From [Streptosporangium] indianense (GTDB lineage Bacteria; Actinomycetota; Actinomycetes; Streptomycetales; Streptomycetaceae), in NCBI RefSeq assembly GCF_021474405.1, contig NZ_JAKEIO010000073.1, forward strand, positions 1 to 36,516: a stretch of 36,516 bases of DNA. Reading direction: 5' to 3'. Position numbers and translations under genes: made by a program. Positions 6,698 to 13,492 of this stretch are shown here, piece by piece; the first letter of the stretch is position 1; the number at the start of each line of letters is the position of its first letter. The notes beneath the pieces were generated by a model, which saw nothing but the letters and a program-made list of their open reading frames with translations, was not told the origin of the DNA and ran no database searches.

Positions 6698-7726
6698 ATG
6701 ACGACCACTCAGCCCGCTCCCGCGCCCTCCATGCGGCTGCGGGAACTCGCATTCGGGGCGGCATGTGCCGCCGCCCTCCGCGCGGCCGCCCGGCTGGGCG
6801 TCGCCGACGCGCTCGGTGACGATCCCATGGCCGTGGAGGACCTCGCGGCCGCGGTGAAGGCCGAACCCCGCCCGCTGCGCCGGCTCCTGAGGGCGCTGTC
6901 CTGCTACGGCGTCTTCGCCGAGCACCCGGACGGGACCTTCGCGCACACGGACGTCTCGCGTCTGCTGCGCGAGGACGACCCCGACAGCCTGCGCGCCATC
7001 ACGCTGTGGTGCACCGAGCCGTGGACCTGGGACGTCTGGCCGAAGCTGGACGAGGCCGTGCGCACCGGCCACAACGTGGTGGAGGACCTGTACGGCAAGG
7101 AGTTCTTCCCCTACCTCAACGAGGACGCCCCGGAGTCGGCCGACGTCTTCAACCGCGCCATGACGACCTCCAGCGTGCAGTCGGCGCGCGACGTCGCGGA
7201 GTTCCTCGACCTGTCGGGGAGCGCGTCGGTCGCCGACATCGGCGGTGGCCAGGGGCACGTGGTCGCGAGCCTGCTGGACAAGTACCCCACGATGCACGGG
7301 ACGCTGCTGGACCTCCCGCGGGTGGTGGAGAACGCCGTCCCGAGACTGCGCGCCGGCGGTGACCTCGCGGACCGCGCACGGGTGGTGCCCGGCGACGTCC
7401 GGACGGCCGTCCCGGTGAAGGCCGACGTCTACGTCATCAAGAACATCCTGGAATGGGACGACGAGAGCACGGCCCGCACCCTGCGCAACGTCCGCGAGGC
7501 CGGCGGCCCCGGGACGCGGGTCGTGGTCATCGAGAACCTCGTCGACGACACGCCGTCCATGCGGTTCAGCACCGCGATGGACCTGCTGCTGCTCCTCAAC
7601 GTCGGCGGGGCGAAGCACACCACCCGGAGCATGTTGGACCGGCTGACCGAGGCAGGCCTGGTCATCGACGACATCAGCCCGGTCAACCCGTACCTGCACG
7701 CGTTCGACTGCCACGTTCCCGGCTGA
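6698..7726 (+). CDS. SAM-dependent O-methyltransferase-fold protein beside the spore-pigment locus (342 aa)
   Basis: It has the two-domain plan of small-molecule O-methyltransferases (DmpM/TcmO type). An N-terminal winged-helix dimerisation domain covers about residues 12-90, and a Rossmann domain carries motif I DIGGGQG at 180-186. A substrate-pocket helix (FNRAMTTSSV) and the C-terminal GGAKHT block are also present. At the place where this family usually has the catalytic LHDW(D/P)D histidine, this protein reads KNILEWDDE (248-256), with no His. That makes simple methyl transfer uncertain; related proteins without the base act as hydroxylases (RdmB) or have other activities. A strong ribosome site (AAGAAGGAAGG) precedes the ATG. 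It converges on the cyclase gene across a strong terminator. A role in tailoring the pigment is inference from position. Confidence 0.85.
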   Translation: MTTTQPAPAPSMRLRELAFGAACAAALRAAARLGVADALGDDPMAVEDLAAAVKAEPRPLRRLLRALSCYGVFAEHPDGTFAHTDVSRLLREDDPDSLRAITLWCTEPWTWDVWPKLDEAVRTGHNVVEDLYGKEFFPYLNEDAPESADVFNRAMTTSSVQSARDVAEFLDLSGSASVADIGGGQGHVVASLLDKYPTMHGTLLDLPRVVENAVPRLRAGGDLADRARVVPGDVRTAVPVKADVYVIKNILEWDDESTARTLRNVREAGGPGTRVVVIENLVDDTPSMRFSTAMDLLLLLNVGGAKHTTRSMLDRLTEAGLVIDDISPVNPYLHAFDCHVPG

Positions 7727-7774
7727 TCCGACCGCGCACCGCGGAGCTCTGGTGGCCCGCGGCTCCCCCCAGGT

Positions 7775-7822
7775 ACGACCGGTCGCCGGGTCCGCAGCGT
7801 CGCGGACCCGGCGACCGGTCGT
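7775..7822. terminator. Bidirectional terminator, perfect 21-bp stem
   Basis: Two 21-base arms (7775-7795 and 7802-7822) are exact complements around a 6-base loop, between the convergent O-methyltransferase-like and cyclase genes. It should end both transcripts and marks the downstream end of the pigment operon. Confidence 0.85.
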
Positions 7823-7834
7823 CACCGGCGGCGG

Positions 7835-8167
7835 TCAGCCGGCCGGTTCGCGCTCCCAGACGTAGAAGCGCTGCGCCATGGCGTCCTTGGGGGAACGCCA
7901 GGTCTCGGGGTCGTACGCGCTGACGTACGCGGCGAGCCGCTCGCTGACGTCCCGGAACTCGGGGTGCCCGGCGACCTTGGCGATGGCGGGACCGGGGTCG
8001 CGCTCGGCCTCGATCAGGTGCATGTACACATCGCCGAACTGGAAGAGGCTGCGCCGGGTCACGCCGACGAGCCGCGGCAGCTCTCCCCGGTCCGACTCCT
8101 CGAACACCTTGGCGATGTCGGGCGCCGATCCCGGGGCCATCCGGGCGACGATCAGAGCTTGGTGCAT
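7835..8167 (-). CDS. whiE-ORFVII: TcmI-family polyketide cyclase (whiE-ORFVII type, 110 aa)
   Basis: A small ferredoxin-like alpha+beta cyclase that directs a late ring closure of the aromatic polyketide. The N-terminus HQALIVARMAPGSAPDIAKVFEESD, the middle VTRRSLFQFGDVYMHLIE and the ending FRDVSERLAAYVSAYDPETW are typical of TcmI/WhiE-VII proteins, and 110 residues is the family length. It is the last gene of the minus-strand operon, 20 bases after the aromatase stop. The strong terminator follows it directly. Confidence 0.9.
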   Translation of the reverse strand: MHQALIVARMAPGSAPDIAKVFEESDRGELPRLVGVTRRSLFQFGDVYMHLIEAERDPGPAIAKVAGHPEFRDVSERLAAYVSAYDPETWRSPKDAMAQRFYVWEREPAG

Positions 8168-8187
8168 GGGATCGTTCTCCGTCCGGC

Positions 8188-8691
8188 TCAGTCGTTGCGA
8201 GCGCGCGCAGCACCGCCGTGCAGACCGTGCGTCGCACCGCGCTCAGCGGCGATCTTCTCGATGCGGTCCCGGATCAGCGCCATCTGCACCTTGGAGTTCC
8301 GGTTGATGTTGTCGGTCATCCACTCGTCGTCGACCGGCGCGTCAGGCTTCATCGCGAAGTCCTGCGTCCAGACCATCCGCGTGCCGGCCGGTACCTCCTC
8401 GTACCGCCAGTGGATGTCCATGTGGGCGAAGGGCCCCGTCTCGACCCGGCGGGCCTTGACGGTGAGCGACTCACGGTCCGGCTCGCGCTCCGAGACCCAG
8501 CTCCACACGGTGCCGTTCTCGTCGGGGTGCATGGTCAGCCGGAAGGTCGTCCGGTGGCCCTCGCGGGAGAGGATCTCGACGGAGGCGTACTCGCTGAACA
8601 GCTGCGGCCAGTTCTCCAGATCGTTGGTCACCTCCCAGACCAGGTCCAGGGGCGCCGCGATGGTGATCTCGTTCTGCGTGTGTCCTGTCAT
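8188..8691 (-). CDS. whiE-ORFVI: Single-domain aromatase/cyclase, SRPBCC fold (whiE-ORFVI type, 167 aa)
   Basis: A START/SRPBCC helix-grip protein that folds and aromatises the first ring of the ACP-bound polyketide. It starts with HTQNEITIAAPLDLVWEVTN, followed by DLENWPQLFSEYASVEIL, WSWVSER, and RMVWTQDFAMKPDAPVDDEWMTDNINRN in the C-terminal helix region. The length matches mono-domain (TcmN N-half/WhiE-VI) enzymes rather than di-domain ones. The ATG at 8691 lies one base past the ACP stop and has GGAGCG upstream, so translation is probably coupled to the ACP. Confidence 0.9.
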   Translation of the reverse strand: MTGHTQNEITIAAPLDLVWEVTNDLENWPQLFSEYASVEILSREGHRTTFRLTMHPDENGTVWSWVSEREPDRESLTVKARRVETGPFAHMDIHWRYEEVPAGTRMVWTQDFAMKPDAPVDDEWMTDNINRNSKVQMALIRDRIEKIAAERGATHGLHGGAARARND

Positions 8692-8692
8692 G

Positions 8693-8947
8693 TCACGCTC
8701 CTGCCATGAGGGCACTGTTGACCAGGTCGAGGAACTGCCGGGGCGTCTTGCTGCGTTCGGCGTCCGGCGGCATCGGCGTGCCGTACCGGTTCTCCAGCTC
8801 GCCGACGATGCCCAGCAGGCCCAGCGAGTCGACGCCCATGGGCTCGAAGACCGCTCCGTCGCGGCGGAGTTCCTCCGGGGTGACGGTGGCACCGGCACAC
8901 TTCTTCATGAGTTCGGCCAGCTCTTCCACAGTGATGCGGTCAGTCAT
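8693..8947 (-). CDS. whiE-ORFV: Type II polyketide acyl carrier protein (whiE-ORFV type, 84 aa)
   Basis: It carries the growing polyketide on a phosphopantetheine arm attached at Ser41 in the motif GVDSLGLLGIV. The four-helix ACP plan is visible (TVEELAELMKK, then the DSL helix, ELENRYG, and a final RQFLDLVNSAL helix). The length is normal for the family. It lies 33 bases downstream of the CLF stop, a gap that holds its own ribosome site, and almost touches the aromatase gene. Confidence 0.93.
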   Translation of the reverse strand: MTDRITVEELAELMKKCAGATVTPEELRRDGAVFEPMGVDSLGLLGIVGELENRYGTPMPPDAERSKTPRQFLDLVNSALMAGA

Positions 8948-8980
8948 GCCATTCCCTTTCCTTGCCTGTTCCGCGGCGCC

Positions 8981-10234
8981 TCACGACGAGGCGCCGGTGG
9001 CGCCGTGCCGTAGCACGAGCGCCGAGTTCGACCCCATGAGTCCCCGGCTCAGCAGCAGCGCCGTACGCACATCGGCGGTACGGGCCCGGCCGGTCACCAG
9101 GTCGAGGTCGTGGCAGATGTCGACGACGTTGGGGGTGGGCGGGATCAGGCCGTGCTCCATCGACAGCACCGCTGTCGCGGCGTCCGTCAGAGGTGCCGCG
9201 CAGTAGGCCCTGCCGATCCCCGTCTTCGGGGCGGTGACGGGCACCCGGGTGCCGTGGGCGCCGAGCGCGTCGGCGATGGCCAGGGCCTCGGCGCGGTCCG
9301 CCTCCGGTACGCCGAGGGCGTCGGCGAAGACCACGTCGATCTCCTCGGGGGCGCAGTCGGCCTCGGCCAGCGCTCCTCGGATGGCCTGGGCGAGGCCTTC
9401 CCGGGACTCCTCCCAGCGGGAGGCTCCGGTGAAGGTCGCCGCGTGCCCGGCCAGGTGGGCCCGCACGCGCACACCGCGTTCCCGGGCCGTGCACTCCGAC
9501 TCCACCACGACCATGGCGCCACCCTCCGCGGGCACGAAACCACTGGCCGTGGACGTGAACGGGCGGTAGGCGCAGGCCGGGTCGTCGACCGTGCTGAGTT
9601 CCCGGTAGCCGAGTTGGCAGACCACCGAGTAGGGCGCGATGGGCGCCTCGGTCGCCCCGGCCACGATCACGTCGGTGCCGCGCCGCACGGCCCGCGCCGC
9701 GTGAGCGAGGGCGTCCAGGCCGCCGGCCTCGTCGGCGGCGACGACCGAGCAGGGGCCCTTGAAGCCCCGGCGGATGGAGATCTGGCCGGTGCTGGCGGCG
9801 TAGAACCAGGCGATGGACTGGTAGGGGCCCACGAAACGGCTGCCCTTGCCCCACAGCTGCTGGAGTTCGCGCTGTCCGAACTCGCCGCCGCCGGAACCGG
9901 CCGCGGTGACCACGCCCACCGAGAACGGCACCTCGTCGGTCTCGGACCGGTGCAGCCCGGCGTCGTCCAGGGCGAGGTCGGCCGCTGCCATCGCGAAGTG
10001 GGTGAACCGGTCGGTCTGGACCAGGAAGCGTTCCTCGATCGCCGCCGACGGATCGAAGTCGCGCACCTGGCCCGCCACACGCAGCGGCAGGTGTTCGCAG
10101 CCGTCCCGGGTGATCCGGTCCAGGGCGCTGATGCCCTCCCTGGTGGACTTCCAGAAGGTCTCGGTACTGGCTCCGTTGGGCGCGACCACACCGATTCCCG
10201 TGACGGCCGCGCGCCGTGTCCGGGGTTCGCTCAT
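8981..10234 (-). CDS. whiE-ORFIV: Ketosynthase beta / chain length factor (whiE-ORFIV type, 417 aa)
   Basis: The partner subunit of the type II minimal PKS; it pairs with KS-alpha and sets the chain length. It has a full thiolase-like fold with AVTGIGVVAPNG at the N-terminus. At the position of the KS-alpha active-site Cys169 it has Glu169 (VVAADEAGGLD); most chain-length factors carry Gln here. The KS histidine motifs are also lost, as expected. Its ATG overlaps the TGA of KS-alpha (ATGA at 10231-10234), so the two subunits should be made in equal amount. Confidence 0.93.
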   Translation of the reverse strand: MSEPRTRRAAVTGIGVVAPNGASTETFWKSTREGISALDRITRDGCEHLPLRVAGQVRDFDPSAAIEERFLVQTDRFTHFAMAAADLALDDAGLHRSETDEVPFSVGVVTAAGSGGGEFGQRELQQLWGKGSRFVGPYQSIAWFYAASTGQISIRRGFKGPCSVVAADEAGGLDALAHAARAVRRGTDVIVAGATEAPIAPYSVVCQLGYRELSTVDDPACAYRPFTSTASGFVPAEGGAMVVVESECTARERGVRVRAHLAGHAATFTGASRWEESREGLAQAIRGALAEADCAPEEIDVVFADALGVPEADRAEALAIADALGAHGTRVPVTAPKTGIGRAYCAAPLTDAATAVLSMEHGLIPPTPNVVDICHDLDLVTGRARTADVRTALLLSRGLMGSNSALVLRHGATGASS

Positions 10235-11499
10235 CGTGTCTTCTCCCTCGGCCGGTTCATCACCACCGCGGACTGGAAGCCACCGAACCCGCTGCCCACC
10301 GAGAGCACGCTGGTCAGCTTGCGCTCGCGGGCGACGCGCGGGACGTAGTCCAGGTCGCACTCGGGATCGGGGGTCTCGTAGTTCGCTGTCGGCGGTACCA
10401 CCTGGTGGGCCAGGGCCAGCACACAGGCGACGAGTTCGATCGCTCCGATGGCGCCCAGGGAGTGGCCCACCATCGACTTGATGGAACTCATGGGGGTCTC
10501 GTAGGCGTGAGCGCCCAGGACCCGTTTCACCGCGGCGGTCTCGTGGCGGTCGTTCTGCTTGGTGCCCGACCCGTGCGCGTTGACGTAGTCGATCGCGGTG
10601 GGGTCGAGCCCCGCGAGATCGAGGGCGTCCTCGATGGCCCGGGCCATCTCCAGGCCCTCACTGGTCAGACCGGTCATGTGGTAGGCGTTGCCGAAGGTGG
10701 CGTACCCGCCGAGCTCGCAGTACACGCGGGCGCCACGGGCCCTTGCGTGCTCCAGCTCCTCCAGGACCAGGACGGCGCCGCCCTCGCCCATGACGAATCC
10801 GTCCCGGTCCGCGTCGAAGGGACGCGAGGCATGGGCGGGGTCGTCGTTGTTGGGTGAGGTGGCCTTGATCGCGTCGAAGCAGGCCATGGTGATCGGGGAG
10901 ATCGGCGAGTCCGAGGCGCCGGCCAGGCACACGTCGGCCCGGCCCTCCTGCACGGTGTGGAACGCGTACCCGACGGCGTCGAGGCCGGAGGTGCAGCCTG
11001 TGGAGACGGTCTGCACCGGGCCGCGCGCCCCGAAGCGCTCCGCCACGGTCGAGGCGAGCGTGCTGGGCGAGAACGCGCGGTGCAGGTCCGGGCCTGCCTT
11101 CCGGTGGTCCACGTCCCAGTGCTGTCCGCTGTTGCTGACGAGGACGTAGTCGTTCTCCAGCCGGGTGGTGCCGCCGACCGCGGTGCCCAGCGAGACCGCC
11201 ACGCGCCACGGGTCCTCGGCGTCGAAGTCGAGTCCGGCGTCCCGTACCGCCTCGTCCCCCGCGACCATGGCGAACTGGATGTAGCGGTCGCACCGTTCGA
11301 CGTCGTGTGTGTCCAGACCGTGGGCCGCGGGGTCGAAGTCGCACTCGGCGGCGATCCGTGAACGCAGACCGGCCGGGTCGAAGAACGTGATGGCCCGTGT
11401 CGCCGTACGTCCGGCGGCCAGCAGGTCCCAGAAGGCCGGTACGCCTATGCCGCCCGGTGCGACGATGCCTATGCCGGTGACCACCACGCGTCTCGTCAT
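10231..11499 (-). CDS. whiE-ORFIII: Ketosynthase alpha (whiE-ORFIII type, 422 aa)
   Basis: The catalytic subunit that condenses malonyl-ACP units. The active-site Cys169 lies in VSTGCTSGLDAV. His309 (NAHGSGT), Lys341 and His346 (KSMVGHSLGA) complete the catalytic set, and GFGGFQSAV near the C-terminus is typical. The length is normal. The ATG at 11499 overlaps the cupin stop as ATGA, so cupin, KS-alpha and CLF form a chain of translationally coupled genes. Sequence flavour (PVQTVSTGCTSGLDAVGYAFHTV region) is that of aromatic spore-pigment KSs rather than fatty-acid FabF. Confidence 0.95.
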   Translation of the reverse strand: MTRRVVVTGIGIVAPGGIGVPAFWDLLAAGRTATRAITFFDPAGLRSRIAAECDFDPAAHGLDTHDVERCDRYIQFAMVAGDEAVRDAGLDFDAEDPWRVAVSLGTAVGGTTRLENDYVLVSNSGQHWDVDHRKAGPDLHRAFSPSTLASTVAERFGARGPVQTVSTGCTSGLDAVGYAFHTVQEGRADVCLAGASDSPISPITMACFDAIKATSPNNDDPAHASRPFDADRDGFVMGEGGAVLVLEELEHARARGARVYCELGGYATFGNAYHMTGLTSEGLEMARAIEDALDLAGLDPTAIDYVNAHGSGTKQNDRHETAAVKRVLGAHAYETPMSSIKSMVGHSLGAIGAIELVACVLALAHQVVPPTANYETPDPECDLDYVPRVARERKLTSVLSVGSGFGGFQSAVVMNRPREKTR

Positions 11500-11939
11500 G
11501 ACCGGACCTGACGTCGTGCGGCTGCCTCCGCTCCCACCACTGCGGACTCGGCGTCGGTCTCCTCGGTGTCGACGTGGCCCAGGGGCGGGCTCGGGGCCAG
11601 CGGACCGAGGTGGAAGACCAGCCGTGCCTCGACGTCGCCGACGTTGCGGAAGCGGTGGCGCACGTTGAGGGGGATCAGCAGACCCTGCTCCGGCTGGAGC
11701 GGGTGCGGCTCGCCGTCGAGGTCGACCTCCAGCCGCCCGCACACGACGTACACGAACTCCTCGGAGTACGGGTGGTAGTGCTCGGCGATGCGGTCACCGG
11801 GCTCGATGAGGGCCACGCCCATGAAACCGCTGGTGGCGCCGACCGCGGCCGGAGTCAGCATGGCGCGCAGGTCACCGCCTCGCCGCCGGTTGGGCTCGAC
11901 GTCGCTCATGCTCACGATTCTGGGACGAGATGTGATCAC
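11496..11939 (-). CDS. whiE-ORFII: Cupin-fold polyketide protein (whiE-ORFII type, 147 aa)
   Basis: A small metal-binding cupin proposed to help polyketide ring formation. Cupin motif 1 is HYHPYSEEFVYVVCGRLEV (His-x-His and Glu ligands) and motif 2 is IPLNVRHRFRNVG. The GTG at 11939 was chosen because GGAGGAACGC sits right before it and it gives the family-like start ITSRPRIVSMSDVEP; an ATG nine codons in is an alternative. It is the first gene of the coupled II-III-IV set, separated from whiE-ORFI by 65 bases that contain a hairpin. Confidence 0.9.
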   Translation of the reverse strand: MITSRPRIVSMSDVEPNRRRGGDLRAMLTPAAVGATSGFMGVALIEPGDRIAEHYHPYSEEFVYVVCGRLEVDLDGEPHPLQPEQGLLIPLNVRHRFRNVGDVEARLVFHLGPLAPSPPLGHVDTEETDAESAVVGAEAAARRQVRS

Positions 11940-11967
11940 GCGTTCCTCCGTTGATGTGCTGCACCAC

Positions 11968-11994
11968 CGTGGGAGAGGCGCCGCCTCTCCCACG
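11968..11994. promoter_or_regulatory. 11-bp hairpin inside the pigment operon
   Basis: CGTGGGAGAGG and its complement flank a 5-base loop in the 65-base gap between whiE-ORFI and whiE-ORFII. No T-run follows on the minus strand. It may be a partial terminator or an mRNA processing or stability element that lowers or raises expression of ORFII-VII relative to ORFI. Confidence 0.5.
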
Positions 11995-12004
11995 AGACGG
12001 TGAA

Positions 12005-13159
12005 TCAGGCGTCGGGCGACCGGCGGTCGGTGACGAGGTCCATGCGCGCGAGTTCCAGGAGGCGCGCCATGCCCCCTGCCCCGGACGCGGACGCCGGCGT
12101 GCCCGCGTCGTCCAGGAGCGTCGTCAGCTCGGCCGCCTGCGCCGAGTCGGTGAGGCCCAGGATCCGGACGGGGTCGGCGGCTTCGATCCCTTCCCGCACG
12201 TCGATGAGTCGTACGACGACGTCGTCGCGCTGGAAGATGGTGCTGCGCAGGACCGGGCTGTGCGGGTCGTCCGCCGCCGCCTCGTCCTGACGGGCCAGGA
12301 GTTCGGCCAGCTTCATGCCGAGGTCCGGCCGGGCCGGGTAGTACAGGGCGTAGCGCTCGGCCTGGGGGTTCTGCCGCTCCGCCGTCACGTGGTGGACGGC
12401 CGGCAGCGCGGCCCTGGTGAAGAAGACCCGGGCGGACTCGGGGTCGTTGAGGTCCCGGTCCTGCTCCAGATGGGGGTTGATGGCCTCCTCGACGGCCCGC
12501 ACCTCGGGCTGCCGGGCGACGTGGCGCAGGGCGGCCAGCAGGTCACCCCGCACCTCGATGGCCCGCACCACGCGGTTGCCGTGCATGAACAGGGAGGTGC
12601 GGCACAGCCGGGTGGTGTCGTCGACCTGCGGCTCGGGTGAGGCGTAGTCGGCGAGGATCTTGGCGACGATCTCCTCGCTGCCCGGCTTGACGGTGAAGGT
12701 GAGCGCGTGCCGGATGAGGCCGTCGCCGATCCTGGGGGCCGTCTGGAGCCGGCGCTCCTCCTGGCCGGGGTCGGCCGCCGGGCCGCCGGTCTCGCGGACG
12801 ACGTGGAAGCGCAGGGAGCGGGTGTCGCGCACGCAGCTGTGCAGCGGCTCCACCATCCGCACGTGCTCCTCGCTGTTGACCCAGGCGAGGAACGGCGGGG
12901 CGCTCTCCCACTCGCTGGTGATGAGCCACTGGGAGGGGTTCTCGATCGACTGGCAGAGTTGGTCGCTGACATGTCCGGGTACGGACGCGACCTGGTTGCA
13001 CAACTGTTCGTAGGCCTCCAGGAACTCCTGCTGGGCGCCGTCGTGGACGTCGACCAGGAGGACGACCCGGAGCCGGGACCCGTCGAACACGGACTGCGAG
13101 ACGTGGTGCGACGCCTGCCGCGTTCGCGAACCTGCAACCCGTTCGGATGTGGTGGTCAT
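12005..13159 (-). CDS. whiE-ORFI: SchA/CurD-like polyketide protein with ABM domain (whiE-ORFI type, 384 aa)
   Basis: The first gene of the pigment operon. Residues about 28-125 (LRVVLLVDVHDGAQQEFLEAYEQL onward) look like a ferredoxin-fold antibiotic-biosynthesis-monooxygenase (ABM) domain. The middle and C-terminal parts (GLIRHALTFTVKPGSEE, TTRLCRTSLFMHGNRVVRAIEV, then RSTIFQRDDVVVRLIDV) are the SchA/CurD-like region, apparently a repeated version of the same small fold. Its exact chemistry in pigment formation is not established; oxidation or cyclisation is the usual proposal. The ATG at 13159 is preceded by AAGGAG at a somewhat long spacing. No paired acidic or Cys active site stands out. 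Confidence 0.88.
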   Translation of the reverse strand: MTTTSERVAGSRTRQASHHVSQSVFDGSRLRVVLLVDVHDGAQQEFLEAYEQLCNQVASVPGHVSDQLCQSIENPSQWLITSEWESAPPFLAWVNSEEHVRMVEPLHSCVRDTRSLRFHVVRETGGPAADPGQEERRLQTAPRIGDGLIRHALTFTVKPGSEEIVAKILADYASPEPQVDDTTRLCRTSLFMHGNRVVRAIEVRGDLLAALRHVARQPEVRAVEEAINPHLEQDRDLNDPESARVFFTRAALPAVHHVTAERQNPQAERYALYYPARPDLGMKLAELLARQDEAAADDPHSPVLRSTIFQRDDVVVRLIDVREGIEAADPVRILGLTDSAQAAELTTLLDDAGTPASASGAGGMARLLELARMDLVTDRRSPDA

Positions 13160-13391
13160 CCTGAGCTCATCTCCTTCGCGGAGGGGGAAGTGAACGTTTG
13201 GCCGCAGTGATGCGACGTCAGCGTTCCTCGATCCTGTGCCCGTCCCCGCACATCGCGCGACTCGGATGAAGTACGTGAGTGACAGTGCCGGGGACGTCCG
13301 GTCGGGATGAGCGAAGGGACCTCGGCCGTCGAAGGGGTCCTCGACCCGCCGGCGCCGCTGTCCCCCGCACAGGTGATGTGCTGTGTCACCA
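13160..13391 (-). promoter_or_regulatory. Probable promoter region of the whiE-ORFI-VII operon
   Basis: This is the stretch between the hairpin that ends the monooxygenase transcript and the ATG of whiE-ORFI. Frames here are not coding-like. In S. coelicolor the operon promoter (whiEP1) is switched on late, in sporulating aerial hyphae. I cannot assign a -10 or -35 with confidence, and no TCACCCG-type motif is present. The whole gap to the monooxygenase stop (13160-13492) holds no supported gene. Confidence 0.45.
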
Positions 13392-13429
13392 CCTTCGCCA
13401 CCGGCACCCGGTCACGCCGGTGGCGAAGG
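13392..13429. terminator. Perfect 14-bp stem-loop downstream of the FAD monooxygenase
   Basis: CCTTCGCCACCGGC and its exact complement flank a 10-base loop, 63 bases after the monooxygenase stop on the minus strand. It should separate that transcript from the whiE-ORFI operon even though both run the same way. Confidence 0.75.
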
Positions 13430-13492
13430 CGGCCGATGCCGCGACCTCGGGCGGTCACGCTCGGCGTGCGACACGAGCGAGCCCGCGGTGCC

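Noticed and set aside
9110..10348. Long plus-strand frames opposite the ketosynthase and monooxygenase genes (also 13307-15394) and opposite the ThDP enzyme (34316-36313)
   Set aside because: Each lies antisense to a gene with intact catalytic motifs, and their translations have no recognisable domain. The open frames come from absence of AT-rich stop codons at this GC content.
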